A stretch of 64,000 nt of DNA from Phycisphaerales bacterium (GTDB taxonomy: Bacteria; Planctomycetota; Phycisphaerae; Phycisphaerales; UBA1924): the NCBI GenBank assembly GCA_029260315.1, contig JAJDDM010000096.1, positions 1-64,000 of the forward strand, read 5' to 3'. The notes beneath the pieces are model-generated. The model had not been told where the DNA came from, did no database searches, and saw only the letters and a program-made list of their open reading frames with translations. The position numbers and the translations under genes were made by a program. Position 1 is the first letter of the stretch. Each line of letters starts with the position of its first letter. Of the stretch, positions 16,169 to 24,372 are shown piece after piece.

Positions 16169-18151
16169 ATGGCCATGCTTCCAGAGATTCACTCCCCCGC
16201 GGACCTGCGAAAGCTGCCCGTGGAAGCCCTGCCCGAGGTCGCGTCGGATATCCGGCGGGCGATCATCGAGCAGGTCTCCCGCTCGGGGGGACACCTTGCG
16301 CCGAATCTGGGCGTGGTCGAGCTGACGATCGCGCTGCACTATGTCTTCGATTTCTCGCACGATCGCCTGCTGTTCGACGTCGGGCATCAGTGCTATCCCC
16401 ACAAGCTGCTGACCGGGCGTCAGGGGCTTCTGGCCCAGTTGCGGACACGAGAGGGGATGAGCGGGTTTCCCGCGCCGAGTGAGTCCGACTACGACCTGTT
16501 CAGCGTCGGGCACGCGGGGACGGCGATCTCGACTGGCGTGGGCATGGCCCGGGCCGACACGCTCAGCGGCGAGGCCTTTGATACGAAGCAGAATCCGGAT
16601 GGGCGACGCGTCGTGGCGCTGATCGGCGACGCGTCGATCGCCAACGGCGTCGCGATGGAGGGCCTGAACAACGCCGGGACGCTCAAGCGGCAGATGCTCG
16701 TCGTGCTGAACGACAACGGGATGAGCATCTCCAAGCCGCAGGGCGCGCTGGCGCAGTACTTCGACCGCCTGCGGATGAGCCACCTGTACGGCGACTTCAA
16801 GAAGAGCGCCCGCAAGATCCTTCGCCACATGCCCGGCGGCGGGCTGGTCGAGGAGGCGTACCACAAGTTCGGCGAGGCGACCAAGGCGATGGTCGCGGAA
16901 AACTCGTGGTTCGAGCACTTCGGGCTCGTGACCGTCGGCCCGATCGACGGGCACAACATCCCGTCGTTGATCGAGTTCCTGGGTGAGGCCCGCGAGTTTG
17001 ACCGCCCGATGGTGCTGCACGTCAAGACGATCAAGGGCAAGGGCTTGGAGTTTGCCGAGGCCGACGCGACGAGGTTCCACTCGCCCGCGGCGTTCAGCTA
17101 CGAGCGTGAGGGCGTTGCGATCGGGGGCAAGGACGCGAAGACCGCGTGCCGAGTCGAGGTCAGGAACGCGGGGCGGAGCTTTACGGCCGCGTTCGGCGAC
17201 GCCCTGGTCGAGTTGATGGATCGCGACGAGAAGGTCGTGACTTGCACGGCGGCGATGCCGGACGGGACGGGCGTGGTCAAGGCCTTGGAACGCTTCGGCG
17301 ATCGGGCGTGGGACGCGGGGATCTGCGAGAGCCACGCGATGGACATGATGGCGGGCCTGGCCCACGGCGGGTTCAAGCCCTACTTCGCGGTGTATTCGAC
17401 GTTCTTCCAGCGGGCGTTCGACCAGGCGTTCCAGGAGGTCGCGTTGCAGGGGCTCGGCGTTCGCCTATGCCTCGATCGCGCGGGGCTGGTCGGGGGCGAC
17501 GGCGCCGTCCACCAGGGGTTCTGCGACGTGGCGCTGCTGCGGACGCTGCCCAGGGCGGTTGCCATGGCGGCGATCGACGAGGTTTCGCTCTGCGCGGCGC
17601 TGGAGTTCATGCGGGGGCTCGATGATCGGATCTCGGCGGTGCGTTATCCGCGCGACAGCGTGGACCTGCGGTTCGCCGAGGATCTGTGCCCCGCGTTCGA
17701 GCTGGGCAAGGCGCGATTTCTGTCCGAGGGTGTTGACCAGCGCGAGATTGATGTTGCGGTCCTCGGTTTCGGTCCCTGCGCGCTCGCGGCGCTCGACGCG
17801 TCCGCGACACTCGGATCCGACGCCCGCGTGGGAGTCTGGGACGCGCGATTCGCCAAGCCCGTGGACGAAGAGCTGATCGCGCGGCTGGTCTCGCGGGGCG
17901 TCCCGATCGTGACGGTCGAGGAGCACGCTCCGGCGGGCGGGTTCGGCGACGCCGTGATCGACGCGGTGCATCGCGCACACGACGGCGCGTTCTCGATCAC
18001 CAAGCTGGCGATGCCCGACGACTGGGTGCATCAAGACTCTCGCTCGCGCCAGCTCCGCGAGGCGGGGCTCGACAGCGAGGGGATCTCCCGTGCCATCCGC
18101 GGCGTGCTGGCGCCCGACCCGCTGGCAGCGCGTCGGGCGGGCGAGGACTGA
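16169..18151 (+). CDS. dxs: 1-deoxy-D-xylulose-5-phosphate synthase
   Basis: The first enzyme of the MEP pathway, condensing pyruvate and glyceraldehyde 3-phosphate with thiamine diphosphate. The start at 16169 or 16175 (MAMLPEIHSPADLRKLP) gives the normal N-terminus and about 660 residues. Seen are SGGHLAPNLGVVELTIALHYVF, FDVGHQCYPHKLLTGR, the ThDP motif region LIGDASIANGVAMEGLNN with NDNGMSISKPQGAL, the central pyrimidine domain (GICESHAMDMMAGLA) and the C-terminal transketolase domain (EEHAPAGGFGDAV). The ThDP motif has GDA where GDG is usual. It follows ispA and overlaps nadK by 1 bp (TGATG). A 127-bp leader separates it from ispA, so it may have its own promoter. Confidence 0.95.
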   Translation: MAMLPEIHSPADLRKLPVEALPEVASDIRRAIIEQVSRSGGHLAPNLGVVELTIALHYVFDFSHDRLLFDVGHQCYPHKLLTGRQGLLAQLRTREGMSGFPAPSESDYDLFSVGHAGTAISTGVGMARADTLSGEAFDTKQNPDGRRVVALIGDASIANGVAMEGLNNAGTLKRQMLVVLNDNGMSISKPQGALAQYFDRLRMSHLYGDFKKSARKILRHMPGGGLVEEAYHKFGEATKAMVAENSWFEHFGLVTVGPIDGHNIPSLIEFLGEAREFDRPMVLHVKTIKGKGLEFAEADATRFHSPAAFSYEREGVAIGGKDAKTACRVEVRNAGRSFTAAFGDALVELMDRDEKVVTCTAAMPDGTGVVKALERFGDRAWDAGICESHAMDMMAGLAHGGFKPYFAVYSTFFQRAFDQAFQEVALQGLGVRLCLDRAGLVGGDGAVHQGFCDVALLRTLPRAVAMAAIDEVSLCAALEFMRGLDDRISAVRYPRDSVDLRFAEDLCPAFELGKARFLSEGVDQREIDVAVLGFGPCALAALDASATLGSDARVGVWDARFAKPVDEELIARLVSRGVPIVTVEEHAPAGGFGDAVIDAVHRAHDGAFSITKLAMPDDWVHQDSRSRQLREAGLDSEGISRAIRGVLAPDPLAARRAGED

Positions 18152-19041
18152 TGGAGCGCACGATGGGCCGCACGATCGCGCTGTTTGTCAACCGACACAA
18201 GCCCGATGCGTGTGCCGCCGAGGGACAGGTTGCCAGCCTGATCGAGGCGCACGGCACGCTCGCGTTCAGCGACGACGTGAGCAACGCCGACCGATTGCGC
18301 GCCGCGGGCGAGATCGATCTGGTCGTATCGCTGGGCGGCGACGGGACGATTCTGTCGCTGGTCGATGCGGCGTCGCCGCTCGGGCTGCCGCTGCTTGGGG
18401 TCAATCTCGGCAAGCTCGGATTCCTCGCCGAGTATGACCTCGATGGGTTGAGCTCGCACGGCGAACGCCTTTTCGGCGCCGGCGAGTTGGAGATCCGCGA
18501 GTTGGACCGCTTGCAGGCTCAGGTCTTCGGGCGCGACGAAGATCAGGCGCGATTCGTGGGCGAGGCGCTCAATGACGTCGTGATGACCGCGGGCCCGCCC
18601 TATCGCATGATCTCGATCGGGCTGCGGGTCGATGGCGAGAACGGGCCGGAGGTCTCCGGCGACGGGATGATCGTCTCGACGCCGACGGGCAGCACGGCGT
18701 ACACGCTGTCGGCGGGCGGGCCGATCCTGACCCCGGGCGTGCGGGGCATGGTCATCACGCCGATCGCGGCCCACAGCCTGAGCTTCCGCCCGATCGTGGT
18801 GGACGCGAGCAGCACGGTCGAGATGCGTCTGGATCGGGTGAACGCCGAGGACGGGCACGGGACGACGCTGCTGCTGGACGGTCGCCCGGAGGCCCGCCTG
18901 GAAGAGGGCGAGCGGGTGGTGATCGGGCGGGGCGGATCGGCCCGGTTTGTGACCAACCCGTCGCGGAGCTACTGGGAGACGCTGGTCGGCAAGCTGCGCT
19001 GGGCCCAGGCGCCGGTATTTCGTTCCGTCGGCGGGGCATAA
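18151..19041 (+). CDS. nadK: NAD kinase
   Basis: A cytoplasmic enzyme that phosphorylates NAD to NADP. The 296-residue length fits. The signature GGDGT lies in VVSLGGDGTILSL (about 59-71), followed by LLGVNLGKLGFLAEYD (about 81-96). The NE-type substrate segment reads ALNDVVMTAGPP, and STPTGSTAYTLSAGGPILTPG (about 173-193) is the conserved second half. Its ATG overlaps the dxs stop by one base, so the two are co-translated. Coupling an NADPH-using isoprenoid pathway to NADP supply is metabolically sensible, but this is inference. Confidence 0.94.
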   Translation: MERTMGRTIALFVNRHKPDACAAEGQVASLIEAHGTLAFSDDVSNADRLRAAGEIDLVVSLGGDGTILSLVDAASPLGLPLLGVNLGKLGFLAEYDLDGLSSHGERLFGAGELEIRELDRLQAQVFGRDEDQARFVGEALNDVVMTAGPPYRMISIGLRVDGENGPEVSGDGMIVSTPTGSTAYTLSAGGPILTPGVRGMVITPIAAHSLSFRPIVVDASSTVEMRLDRVNAEDGHGTTLLLDGRPEARLEEGERVVIGRGGSARFVTNPSRSYWETLVGKLRWAQAPVFRSVGGA

Positions 19042-19103
19042 GTGCGATCGCTCGTGAGTTGACATCATCGGCGAGTGGCGGCGGGCGGAAAGGAAAGCCT
19101 CCG

Positions 19104-19982
19104 ATGGTGACGGCGATCGAACCAAAGACGCAGGAGCAGACGGCTTCGCTGCAATGCATGGAGGTCTGGGGCGGCAACGAGGCGGTGGACGACGCGATCT
19201 CGGTGCCGGGCATCGACGCGATCGTGCACTCGCGCCCCCACGCGGGCAGTGGGCGGGGAGGCGACATTTATTATGTCTCGGTCTGCGGGGCGGGCGAGAT
19301 CAGCCGCTTCTTGGTCGCCGACGTTTCGGGGCACGGCGAGAGCGTGGGCGATCTGGCGAGCAAGCTCCGCCGGCTCATGCGTAAGTACATCGGCAGCGCG
19401 AATCCGTCCCGCTTGGCGATGCGACTCAACAATGAGTTTGGAGAGCTCTCGCAGGACGGTAAGTTCGCAACGGCGCTGGTGATGACGTACTTCGCGCCGA
19501 GCGATTATCTGATCGTCACCAACGCCGGCCATCCGAGGCCGCTTTGGTATCAGGTGTCGAGCGGGACCTGGAGCGTGATCCACGCGGGCGACGAGCGGAT
19601 CGCGGCGTCCGGCAGCGAGAGCGTGGGCGTGCGGAACCTGCCGCTGGGGATCATCGGGGGCACGGAGTATGAGCAGCTCGCGGTGCCGCTGCGCGAGGGC
19701 GATATCGTGGTGGCGTATACCGACTCGCTCGTAGAAGCATCCAACGACACGGGCGATCAGTTGGGAGAACAAGGCCTGCTGCGGCTCGTGCGCGGGCTCG
19801 GGACGCCCGACGCGGAGACCATCGGGCATCGGGTCGAGCAGGCGGTCGCCGGGTATCGCGAGGCCGGCGAGGCGGATGACGACCTGACGGTGCTCGTGCT
19901 CTCGCACAACGCGGCGTCGCCGGAGAAGCAGGGGCTCGCGGAGAAAATCCGGGTGCTTGGTCGGATGGTGGGCCTTGGGTAG
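19104..19982 (+). CDS. SpoIIE/PP2C-type serine phosphatase
   Basis: A 292-residue single-domain PPM phosphatase. The ATG at 19104 is used because GGAAAGGAAAG precedes it; the frame is open to 19059. Metal-binding aspartates are in FLVADVSGHGESVGDLASKL (about 78-97) and in the C-terminal EADDDLTVLVLSH (about 261-273). TNAGHPRPLWY and VAYTDSLVEASND are the other family landmarks (the usual TDGL/V reads TDSL). Such proteins dephosphorylate anti-anti-sigma factors in partner-switching systems, but no STAS or anti-sigma gene is next to it and no sensor domain is fused. It is the last gene of the plus-strand run and convergent with astD. Confidence 0.87.
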   Translation: MVTAIEPKTQEQTASLQCMEVWGGNEAVDDAISVPGIDAIVHSRPHAGSGRGGDIYYVSVCGAGEISRFLVADVSGHGESVGDLASKLRRLMRKYIGSANPSRLAMRLNNEFGELSQDGKFATALVMTYFAPSDYLIVTNAGHPRPLWYQVSSGTWSVIHAGDERIAASGSESVGVRNLPLGIIGGTEYEQLAVPLREGDIVVAYTDSLVEASNDTGDQLGEQGLLRLVRGLGTPDAETIGHRVEQAVAGYREAGEADDDLTVLVLSHNAASPEKQGLAEKIRVLGRMVGLG

Positions 19983-20033
19983 GGTCGTCGGAGAGTGAAC
20001 GATCGAAATATGGCGAGCGCACGATTGAGGGAA

Positions 20034-21578
20034 TCACCCGAGCCAATCGTCCTCGAGCGTGACGCCCGGCGGCAGCGCCGCCGCGTCGGACCGCTCGATG
20101 AGCCCGGCGACCGGGTACGCGCAGTAATCGAGGCTGAACGACCCGGCGGGGCGGTGGTTGCCGCTGTGTCCGAGGCCGCCGAAGGGCAGCTTGCTGCTGG
20201 CGCCGGCGGTGCCGGTGTTCACGTTGACGCACCCGGCCCGGGCCTCGTGGAAGAACCGCGCGATGGCGGCCTCGTCCTGGGTGAAGATACTGGCGGCCAG
20301 GCCGAAGCGGGTCGCGTTGGCCTGGGAAATCGCGTCGTCGAGATTCGAGACTCGGCTGACGCGTAAGAGCGGACCGAAGACCTCGATATCGCAGCCGGCG
20401 TCGCCAGACTCGATCGCCTCGGCGCTGTCATCGAAGCGATCGACCTCGACGACGCTCGGCGTGATGTAGAACCCACCGTGCTCGTCCTCGATCGCGCGTC
20501 CCTGAAGCAGGACCCGCCCGCCGGCGTTGGTGAAGACGTGCTGCGAGGCGAGGACGGCGTCGCGAGCCTCGCCGGAGATGATCGGGCCGATGAACACGGG
20601 ATGGTCCGCCTTGGGCGGGCCGATGACGACGTTGCTCGCGGCCTTGAGGATCGCGGGAAGCAGCTTGTCTGCGATCGCCTCGTGCAGGACGAGCCGTCGG
20701 GTGCAGGTGCAGCGCTGGCCGGTGGTCACGAACGCGGCACGGACCGCCTCGATGACCGCCTGGCGCGGGTCGGCGTCGGGCAGGACGACCATCGGGTTGT
20801 TGCCGCCCATTTCCAGGGCGACGATGCGCCCCGGATGGTCGAGGTTCCCCTCGAGGATCCTGCGCCCGACGGGCCAGGAGCCGGTGAAGAGGATGCCGTC
20901 GATGTCGGCGTGGGTCGTGAGCTTCTGTGCGACGCTTGCCGCGCCATGGACGAGATTGACCACGCCGGCAGGCGCTCCGGCATCGCGCAGCGCCTGGTCA
21001 TAGAACGAGGCGATGAGCTGTCCGACCGCCGGGGCCTTGTCGCTGGGCTTGAGCACGACGGTGTTGCCCATCGCAAGGGCCGGGACGATGTGGCCGTTGG
21101 CGAGGTGGGCGGGGAAGTTGTATGGTCCGATGACCGCCATGACGCCGTGCGGGCGGAACCAGCAGCGTCCCTGGCGGGTGTCGCCGGCGTCGAAGGAGAA
21201 GCCGCCGACGCGCGAGAGCCCGGCGTTGGGCGAGTCGTCGAGGGTGATATCGACCTTCGCCGCCAACGCCCCGGCCTCGCCCTTGGAATCCCAGAGGGCC
21301 TTGCCGGTCTCGTCGGCGATGAGGCTCGCCATCTCGTCTGCGCGGTCCTTGCAGATCTGCTCGAATCGCCGGAGGACCGCGGCCCGCTGCTCGAAGGGCG
21401 TCGCGCTCCACGCCGGCAGCGCGGCGCGGGCAGCGCCGACGGCCTCGTCCACATCGCCCACGCGCGGCGTGCCCGACCAGAGCGGGGCCTCGCGCGGGCG
21501 GGCGGGGTTGATCGACTGGATCTCGTCGCCCGGGATGGGACGCCACGCGCCGGCGATGAGGTTGGCGGGCTCTTGCAT
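20034..21578 (-). CDS. astD: Succinylglutamate semialdehyde dehydrogenase (AstD-like)
   Basis: A 514-residue NAD(P)-dependent aldehyde dehydrogenase. The Rossmann segment VMAVIGPYNFPAHLANGHIVPAL (about 143-165), the catalytic Glu in VALEMGGNNPMVV (about 254-266) and the catalytic Cys in TTGQRCTCTRRLVL (about 288-301) are clear. The QRCTCTRR variant and GGNNP, rather than GGKNP, are typical of AstD, which oxidises N-succinylglutamate semialdehyde. The ATG at 21578 or a GTG at 21584 may be used; the GTG overlaps the astA stop (GTGA). It is the last gene of the four-gene cluster. Other semialdehyde substrates are possible. Confidence 0.85.
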   Translation of the reverse strand: MQEPANLIAGAWRPIPGDEIQSINPARPREAPLWSGTPRVGDVDEAVGAARAALPAWSATPFEQRAAVLRRFEQICKDRADEMASLIADETGKALWDSKGEAGALAAKVDITLDDSPNAGLSRVGGFSFDAGDTRQGRCWFRPHGVMAVIGPYNFPAHLANGHIVPALAMGNTVVLKPSDKAPAVGQLIASFYDQALRDAGAPAGVVNLVHGAASVAQKLTTHADIDGILFTGSWPVGRRILEGNLDHPGRIVALEMGGNNPMVVLPDADPRQAVIEAVRAAFVTTGQRCTCTRRLVLHEAIADKLLPAILKAASNVVIGPPKADHPVFIGPIISGEARDAVLASQHVFTNAGGRVLLQGRAIEDEHGGFYITPSVVEVDRFDDSAEAIESGDAGCDIEVFGPLLRVSRVSNLDDAISQANATRFGLAASIFTQDEAAIARFFHEARAGCVNVNTGTAGASSKLPFGGLGHSGNHRPAGSFSLDYCAYPVAGLIERSDAAALPPGVTLEDDWLG

Positions 21579-21580
21579 GG

Positions 21581-22753
21581 TCACGACTTGGCCTTTGATG
21601 TCTTTGGCTTCTTCTTCGTGCGCGCGGGTGTGCGTTCGCGGCGCGGCGCGGGCGACTCGTCCGGGGCAGCGCCATCGACGGGGGTCACGCCGACGCGCAT
21701 CGCGGGCTCTGCCTTGAGGCCCTCGATCGTTGCGTCGGGCAGAAGCAGCCCGCCGGCGTCGTTGACGGCGAACTTGCTCTGGAGAGCCCGGAACTCGCCG
21801 TCGGTGTTGAGCGTGCTGACGATGGCGGGGCGTTTGCAGCGGCTCGCCGCGGCGCGCCCGGCGAGGTCCATCCAGCGCGTGTCGCGCACAAGCGGGATCT
21901 CGTCGGTCACGGCTTCGAGGTGCGGCCCGCCGTCGAACGGGTCGACGAAGTCCTGGTACGCGAAGCCGAGTTTTTCCAGCATCTTGCGGGCCGGGACGGT
22001 CTCGGGGTTGACCTGCCCGATGCCGGCGCGGGCCGTCGCGGGCAGCAGCGAGAGGTAGATGTCCTCCTTCGGTAGCAGGCTCGTGATGAACTCGCGCGAG
22101 TATTGGCAGAAGCGATCGGCCTCGTCGTAGCTGAGCGGGATGAACCGCCTGCCGACGGCTTCCCAGAAGAGGTTCTGCCCGTCGGGCGTGATCGGGGCCA
22201 TCATCTCCGCAAGCACGCGGTCGGCGAAAACCTTGCGGTGCAGGGCGATGAAGTGGAAACGCACAGTACTCAGAAAGAGTCCCAGCTTGGCCTTGTGGCG
22301 GCGGAGCGAGGGCTGGAGGATGAGCCCGCCGATCTCGGTGGGCGATGTCGTGTCCTCGTGATAGCGGGCGACGATCTGGGTCGTGCCGGTCTGGAGGCTT
22401 GAAGAAAAATACTCGCGGCGTTCGAGCTTGAAGGCGATGTTCGGGTTGTCCTTGCCGCCCATCTCTGCCAGGAGCTGGCTCGTGCCGAGGCAGTTGCCGG
22501 TCTCGGTGTCCTCGAGGACGAACATGAACAGATCGACGCCTGCCGCGGCGGCGGCGAGGCCCATGCCCGAGGACGACTGCACCCCGATCTCGCGCTTCCT
22601 GTTCGTTGCGGTGCGGATGAAGCAGTTGCGGCTGTGGACGATCTTCTGGGTGATGATGTCCTTGTCCGGCGGCAGATTGATGAAATGGACCATCCGACCC
22701 AGCTTGAGCAGGGTCGAGGCGTCGTCCAGCATGGCTCGGCGGATCAAGAACAT
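21581..22753 (-). CDS. astA: Arginine/ornithine N-succinyltransferase (AstA-like)
   Basis: A 390-residue acyltransferase of the AstA/AruF family, which transfers succinyl from succinyl-CoA to the alpha-amino group of arginine or ornithine. The N-terminal FLIRRAMLDDASTLLKLGRM is a GNAT-like opening. Other landmarks are MFVLEDTETGNCLGTSQLLAEMGG (about 77-100), IGGLILQPSLRRHKAKLGLFLSTVRF (about 142-167) and AYQDFVDPFDGGPHLEA (about 287-303). The C-terminal 45 residues are Lys/Pro-rich and unstructured, beyond the family's usual end near 340. It overlaps astD and follows the aminotransferase after a 107-bp gap filled by three hairpin repeats. With no AstB in sight, ornithine may be the real substrate. 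Confidence 0.85.
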   Translation of the reverse strand: MFLIRRAMLDDASTLLKLGRMVHFINLPPDKDIITQKIVHSRNCFIRTATNRKREIGVQSSSGMGLAAAAAGVDLFMFVLEDTETGNCLGTSQLLAEMGGKDNPNIAFKLERREYFSSSLQTGTTQIVARYHEDTTSPTEIGGLILQPSLRRHKAKLGLFLSTVRFHFIALHRKVFADRVLAEMMAPITPDGQNLFWEAVGRRFIPLSYDEADRFCQYSREFITSLLPKEDIYLSLLPATARAGIGQVNPETVPARKMLEKLGFAYQDFVDPFDGGPHLEAVTDEIPLVRDTRWMDLAGRAAASRCKRPAIVSTLNTDGEFRALQSKFAVNDAGGLLLPDATIEGLKAEPAMRVGVTPVDGAAPDESPAPRRERTPARTKKKPKTSKAKS

Positions 22754-22786
22754 GTCGCGGTCCGTGCGGTGCTGCCTTCCTGCCCG

Positions 22787-22863
22787 ACCGGCTGGAAGCC
22801 GGTGCTACCTGAATACCGGCTGGAACCCGGTGCTACCCATTCACCGGCTGAACGCCGGTGTTA
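22787..22863. repeat. Three tandem 28-bp hairpin repeats inside the ast-like operon
   Basis: Three copies start at 22787, 22815 and 22843. Each is ACCGGC, five bases (TGGAA or TGAAC), then GCCGGT (CCCGGT in the second), then GCTACC-like spacer. Each folds into a 6-bp hairpin. The third copy abuts, and contributes to, the stop codon of the aminotransferase (22861). They lie between that gene and astA, where REP-like hairpins often tune mRNA decay or separate cistron levels. Confidence 0.85.
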
Positions 22864-24318
22864 CGCGCTCGCCTTGGCGAACGCTCGCTCCACGACCTCG
22901 AAGACGCGCGGCCAATCTTCGTCGCGCATCACGCCGAGGGGCGGGAGCATCCGCATGTGGTACGGGCCGTGCCCGCAATAGAACAGGATCACGCCCTCGT
23001 CGTAGCAGGCCTTGCACGCCTTGATGGTCGTGGCCTTGTCGCCGGAGAACGGGGTCATGCGCATCATGCCGCCGTCGCCGCCGACGATGTCGCGGGCGTT
23101 GGTCGCGCCGCGGATCTCGGGGATCGGCGGGAACCACTCGGGGTGCTTGGCCGCGAGGCTGCGCACCTGCTCGGCGAAGAGCTTGTGGTGGCGGGCGTGC
23201 AGGCCGTCGGCACCGTAGCGACCGGGCTCGTCCAGGCGTTCGAGGATTCTCCGTCCGACGCGGAAGCTGACGGTCTCGCCCGAGAACGTGCCGCTGAGCA
23301 GGCCGGGCGAGGGGTTGTACTTCTCGGTAAAGAGCGTGGCGCTGGCCTGGGTCATCTTGGCGACGGTGAGCACGTCGATGAACTCGCCGAGCTCGAGGCG
23401 CTCGTAAGCGAACATCGAGGTGGTCCTGCCGAAGGTCTGGATCTCGTCGTCCCAGACCGCGATGCCGTTGGCCTTGCAGCACTCCATGAGGGCCTTGTGG
23501 TATTCGCGCGGCGCGAGGTTGAACCCGCCCTCGCCCTGGATCAGCTCGAAGCAGAACACCGCGTGCTGGCTCGGGTAGCGTTCGATGAGTTGTTCGAGAT
23601 GCATGACCGCCATGTCGATGAACTGGGTCTGCCCCATGCGCTCGGCGGCGACTTCATCGTAGAACGGCATGTAATCAACGCCGACGGTCAGCGGGACGCC
23701 CTGGCGATACGCGGCCTCGTCGCCGAGTTGCGCCATCGCGGTGGTGCGGCCCATGAAGCAGTCCTTGAAGACGATGACTCGGCTGGCCGGGCGGTGCTTC
23801 TGGTAGCAGATCTTCAGGGCGTTCTCGTTCGCGAGCGCCCCGCCGGTGGTGAGGAAGCAGTGCTTGAGCGAGCTGTTGCGCCCGGCGAGCTCGAGCAGCT
23901 TGTCGGCGAAGCGGTACGCGTCGTCGTTGGATTGCAGGTTGCCCTGCTTGACTACGTCGTCGAGGCCGCCGATGAGCGATTCTTCGATCAGCTCCGGGTC
24001 GGAGTGCCCGAAGAAGTTGACGCCGATGCCGCCGATCATGTCCCACTTGACCGATCCGTCGGCGAGCTCGACCAGCGCGCCGTTGCCGAGCCCCGAGCCG
24101 ATGTAGGGGTAGTACAGGCCCCGCCCGCGGATATCGCCCACGCGAGCCATGAAGGCGTTGTAGCCCTCGCTGAGCCCCTCGCGCGGCCCGCGGATTTCGG
24201 TGATCTCGGCCGAGGCGGTGCGGACCTCGCCGACGATCGACTCGATGGCCTGGCGAACAGTGGCGTTGTCTCGCAGTGCTGCGCCGAGTGTTTGGGCTGT
24301 CTGGGTCGCGGGTGTCAT
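22861..24318 (-). CDS. Class III pyridoxal-phosphate aminotransferase
   Basis: A 485-residue fold-type I aminotransferase. The start at 24318 (MTPATQTAQTLGAALRD) follows GGAGG by a few bases. The substrate/PLP region shows YYPYIGSGLGNGALVELADGS (about 70-90), FLTTGGALANENALKICYQ (about 144-162), the PLP-ring Asp in VWDDEIQTFGRTTSMFAYE (about 289-307), and the Schiff-base Lys in LTVAKMTQASATLFTEKYNP (about 317-336). It is longer than AstC/ArgD (about 400-410) and nearer in architecture to 4-aminobutyrate or lysine aminotransferases. Its place between an M20 peptidase and astA-astD suggests the AstC step, succinylornithine to succinylglutamate semialdehyde, but that is context inference. Confidence 0.82.
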   Translation of the reverse strand: MTPATQTAQTLGAALRDNATVRQAIESIVGEVRTASAEITEIRGPREGLSEGYNAFMARVGDIRGRGLYYPYIGSGLGNGALVELADGSVKWDMIGGIGVNFFGHSDPELIEESLIGGLDDVVKQGNLQSNDDAYRFADKLLELAGRNSSLKHCFLTTGGALANENALKICYQKHRPASRVIVFKDCFMGRTTAMAQLGDEAAYRQGVPLTVGVDYMPFYDEVAAERMGQTQFIDMAVMHLEQLIERYPSQHAVFCFELIQGEGGFNLAPREYHKALMECCKANGIAVWDDEIQTFGRTTSMFAYERLELGEFIDVLTVAKMTQASATLFTEKYNPSPGLLSGTFSGETVSFRVGRRILERLDEPGRYGADGLHARHHKLFAEQVRSLAAKHPEWFPPIPEIRGATNARDIVGGDGGMMRMTPFSGDKATTIKACKACYDEGVILFYCGHGPYHMRMLPPLGVMRDEDWPRVFEVVERAFAKASA

Positions 24319-24372
24319 GGATCCTCCGTGCATCTGGAATCGTAGGGCCGAGTTGGAACGCCCCCTCGGTCG

